Assembly: GCA_003486025.1 (NCBI GenBank)
Contig: DNHA01000068.1
Coordinates: forward strand, 11,237 to 18,532
Reading direction: 5' to 3'
Source of the DNA: Micrococcaceae bacterium
Lineage (GTDB): Bacteria; Actinomycetota; Actinomycetes; Actinomycetales; Micrococcaceae
DNA: 7,296 nucleotides
Numbering within the stretch: the first letter of the stretch is position 1; each line of letters starts with the position of its first letter. Positions 6,378 through 7,296 of this stretch are shown here, piece after piece. The notes under the pieces are model-generated. The model was given only the letters and a program-made list of their open reading frames with translations, made no database searches and was not told the origin of the DNA. Made by a program: the position numbers and the translations under genes.

Positions 6378-6403
6378 CCACGGTGTATGCCTTGGACCAC
6401 GGT
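6378..6403. repeat. Two direct copies of CCACGGT, 19 bases apart, before the MFS gene
   Basis: CCACGGT occurs at 6378-6384 and 6397-6403, about two helical turns apart. The second copy lies in a short palindrome GACC-AC-GGTC. Such spacing can seat an activator dimer on one face of the DNA, but seven-base repeats can also occur by chance. Confidence 0.3.
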
Positions 6404-6426
6404 CGCTAGATGGCCTGATCCGACGT

Positions 6427-6434
6427 GGAAGGAA
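6427..6434 (+). promoter_or_regulatory. Ribosome binding site of the MFS transporter
   Basis: GGAAGGAA ends five bases before the ATG at 6440. It is the strongest Shine-Dalgarno in the divergent region that has a properly spaced start, and it fixes the transporter's start. Confidence 0.7.
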
Positions 6435-6439
6435 AAGTC

Positions 6440-7296
6440 ATGAACTCAACGAACAATTCAGTCGATACTCACCAGCGCACCGACTCTGCATGGATTATCA
6501 CTGTCTTCGCAGGAGTTATGGCGGCCCTGCATATTTGGAAGCTTCCAGCGGCGATTCCGGTACTGCAAGAAGAACTACAAATCTCGCTATTTCTTTCCGG
6601 AGTGCTGCTCGGTGTTGTTCAAGTTGCCGGCATGGTTGGCGGTTTGGCCATGTCGTTACTGGCAGAAATTCACTCCCAACGAAAGATCATGCTGCTCGGC
6701 CTGATATTGCTGGTTTGCGGTTCAATTCTCGGCTCGTTCTCCCCCAGCGCTGGCATGCTCCTAGGGACACGCATCATTGAAGGTGCCGGCGTCATCATGT
6801 GCAGCGTAATGGGCCCTGGCTTGGTCCGCGCCCATGCACCTTTAAAACGGATGAATCTTGCGGTGGGCTGGTGGGCCGCGTTCATGGGCACTGCAACGTT
6901 CTTCGGCATTCTGGGAACCGCAATTTCCCTGCAATTCATCTCATGGCAGACCTGGTGGTTCATCCTTGGACTGCTCACATTTGTACCGATTGCCCTGATT
7001 CTCAAATTCGTCTCAGCCACCGACCCGGGCGGAGGTTCGAGCACCAAATCCGCCTTCCGAAAAATCGCGGTCACCGCTTCTTCTGGCCGAGTATGGGTCA
7101 GCGGCCTCATCTTCGGCTGCTACACGGTGCAGTGGATGGCGATCGTTGGATTTTTGCCCACCATTTTCCGTGAAGACGGGCTGTCACCGATTCTCGGGGG
7201 ATTATTCTCGGCTGTAGTCGGCGGGCTGAACGCCCTCGGGGCAATCATCACCGGAGTGCTGCTGCAACGTGGCATCGCCGGCAAACACCTGTTGTT
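6440..7296 (+). CDS. MFS transporter, partial (first 285 residues; C-terminus beyond right edge)
   Basis: This is an integral inner-membrane transporter of the major facilitator superfamily. The 285 visible codons contain about eight hydrophobic segments, at residues 17-35, 47-74, 83-99, 104-128, 139-165, 169-191, 215-240 and 251-276. A polar central loop (192-212) splits the two six-helix halves, so about four helices are missing. The first helix continues into KLPAAIPVLQEELQIS, a pattern common in the CynX/NimT-type branch of MFS. The TM2-TM3 loop (EIHSQRK) is a degenerate motif A, and TM4 carries GTRIIEGAG. It diverges from the biosynthetic operon and shares its 278-base regulatory region. 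By analogy with SbnD next to sbnA/sbnH it probably exports the pathway product, though uptake cannot be excluded from sequence. Confidence 0.9.
   Translation, partial: MNSTNNSVDTHQRTDSAWIITVFAGVMAALHIWKLPAAIPVLQEELQISLFLSGVLLGVVQVAGMVGGLAMSLLAEIHSQRKIMLLGLILLVCGSILGSFSPSAGMLLGTRIIEGAGVIMCSVMGPGLVRAHAPLKRMNLAVGWWAAFMGTATFFGILGTAISLQFISWQTWWFILGLLTFVPIALILKFVSATDPGGGSSTKSAFRKIAVTASSGRVWVSGLIFGCYTVQWMAIVGFLPTIFREDGLSPILGGLFSAVVGGLNALGAIITGVLLQRGIAGKHLL

Overview
The window looks like the chromosome of a Gram-positive actinobacterium, most likely from the Arthrobacter/Glutamicibacter group (Micrococcaceae). That placement is an inference from moderately GC-rich codon use, tightly coupled genes and the general look of the small VOC protein. 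No rRNA or other marker gene is present to confirm it.

The core is a three-gene operon on the minus strand, read from about 6161 down to 2150. It starts with a cysteine-synthase-fold PLP enzyme resembling SbnA of staphyloferrin B biosynthesis. Next come a 533-residue FAD/NAD(P)-binding protein and a 473-residue fold-type III PLP decarboxylase of the Y4yA/SbnH/LysA kind. The first junction is a 4-base ATGA overlap and the second a 1-base TGATG overlap, so the three are almost certainly co-translated. A major facilitator superfamily (MFS) transporter diverges on the plus strand from 6440 and runs off the right edge. An SbnA-like enzyme, a type III decarboxylase and an MFS exporter together recall carboxylate siderophore loci made by NRPS-independent (NIS) synthetases: sbnA, sbnH and sbnD of Staphylococcus, and the y4xM-y4yA region of Rhizobium plasmid pNGR234a. 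The simplest reading is a metallophore or related small-molecule pathway: build a diamino-acid-type precursor, modify it, decarboxylate an intermediate and export the product. No NIS synthetase, citrate synthase or SbnB-type dehydrogenase is visible. The synthetase may lie beyond the right edge, and the FAD/NAD(P) protein sits where another redox enzyme would be expected.

The 278-base divergent intergenic region (6162-6439) holds several inverted repeats. One, TTTCGCA-N8-TGCGAAA, covers a good -10 candidate for the biosynthetic operon and is the best operator candidate in the window.

Left of the operon are a VOC-superfamily protein (1677-2084, minus) and about 1.46 kb (214-1676) with no intact gene. 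This gap carries what appears to be a Tn3-family terminal inverted repeat (649-686), followed by a decayed serine resolvase/invertase (about 791-1256). It is therefore probably a scar of an old transposon. At the far left is the start of an unrecognised minus-strand gene with a good ribosome binding site (1-213).
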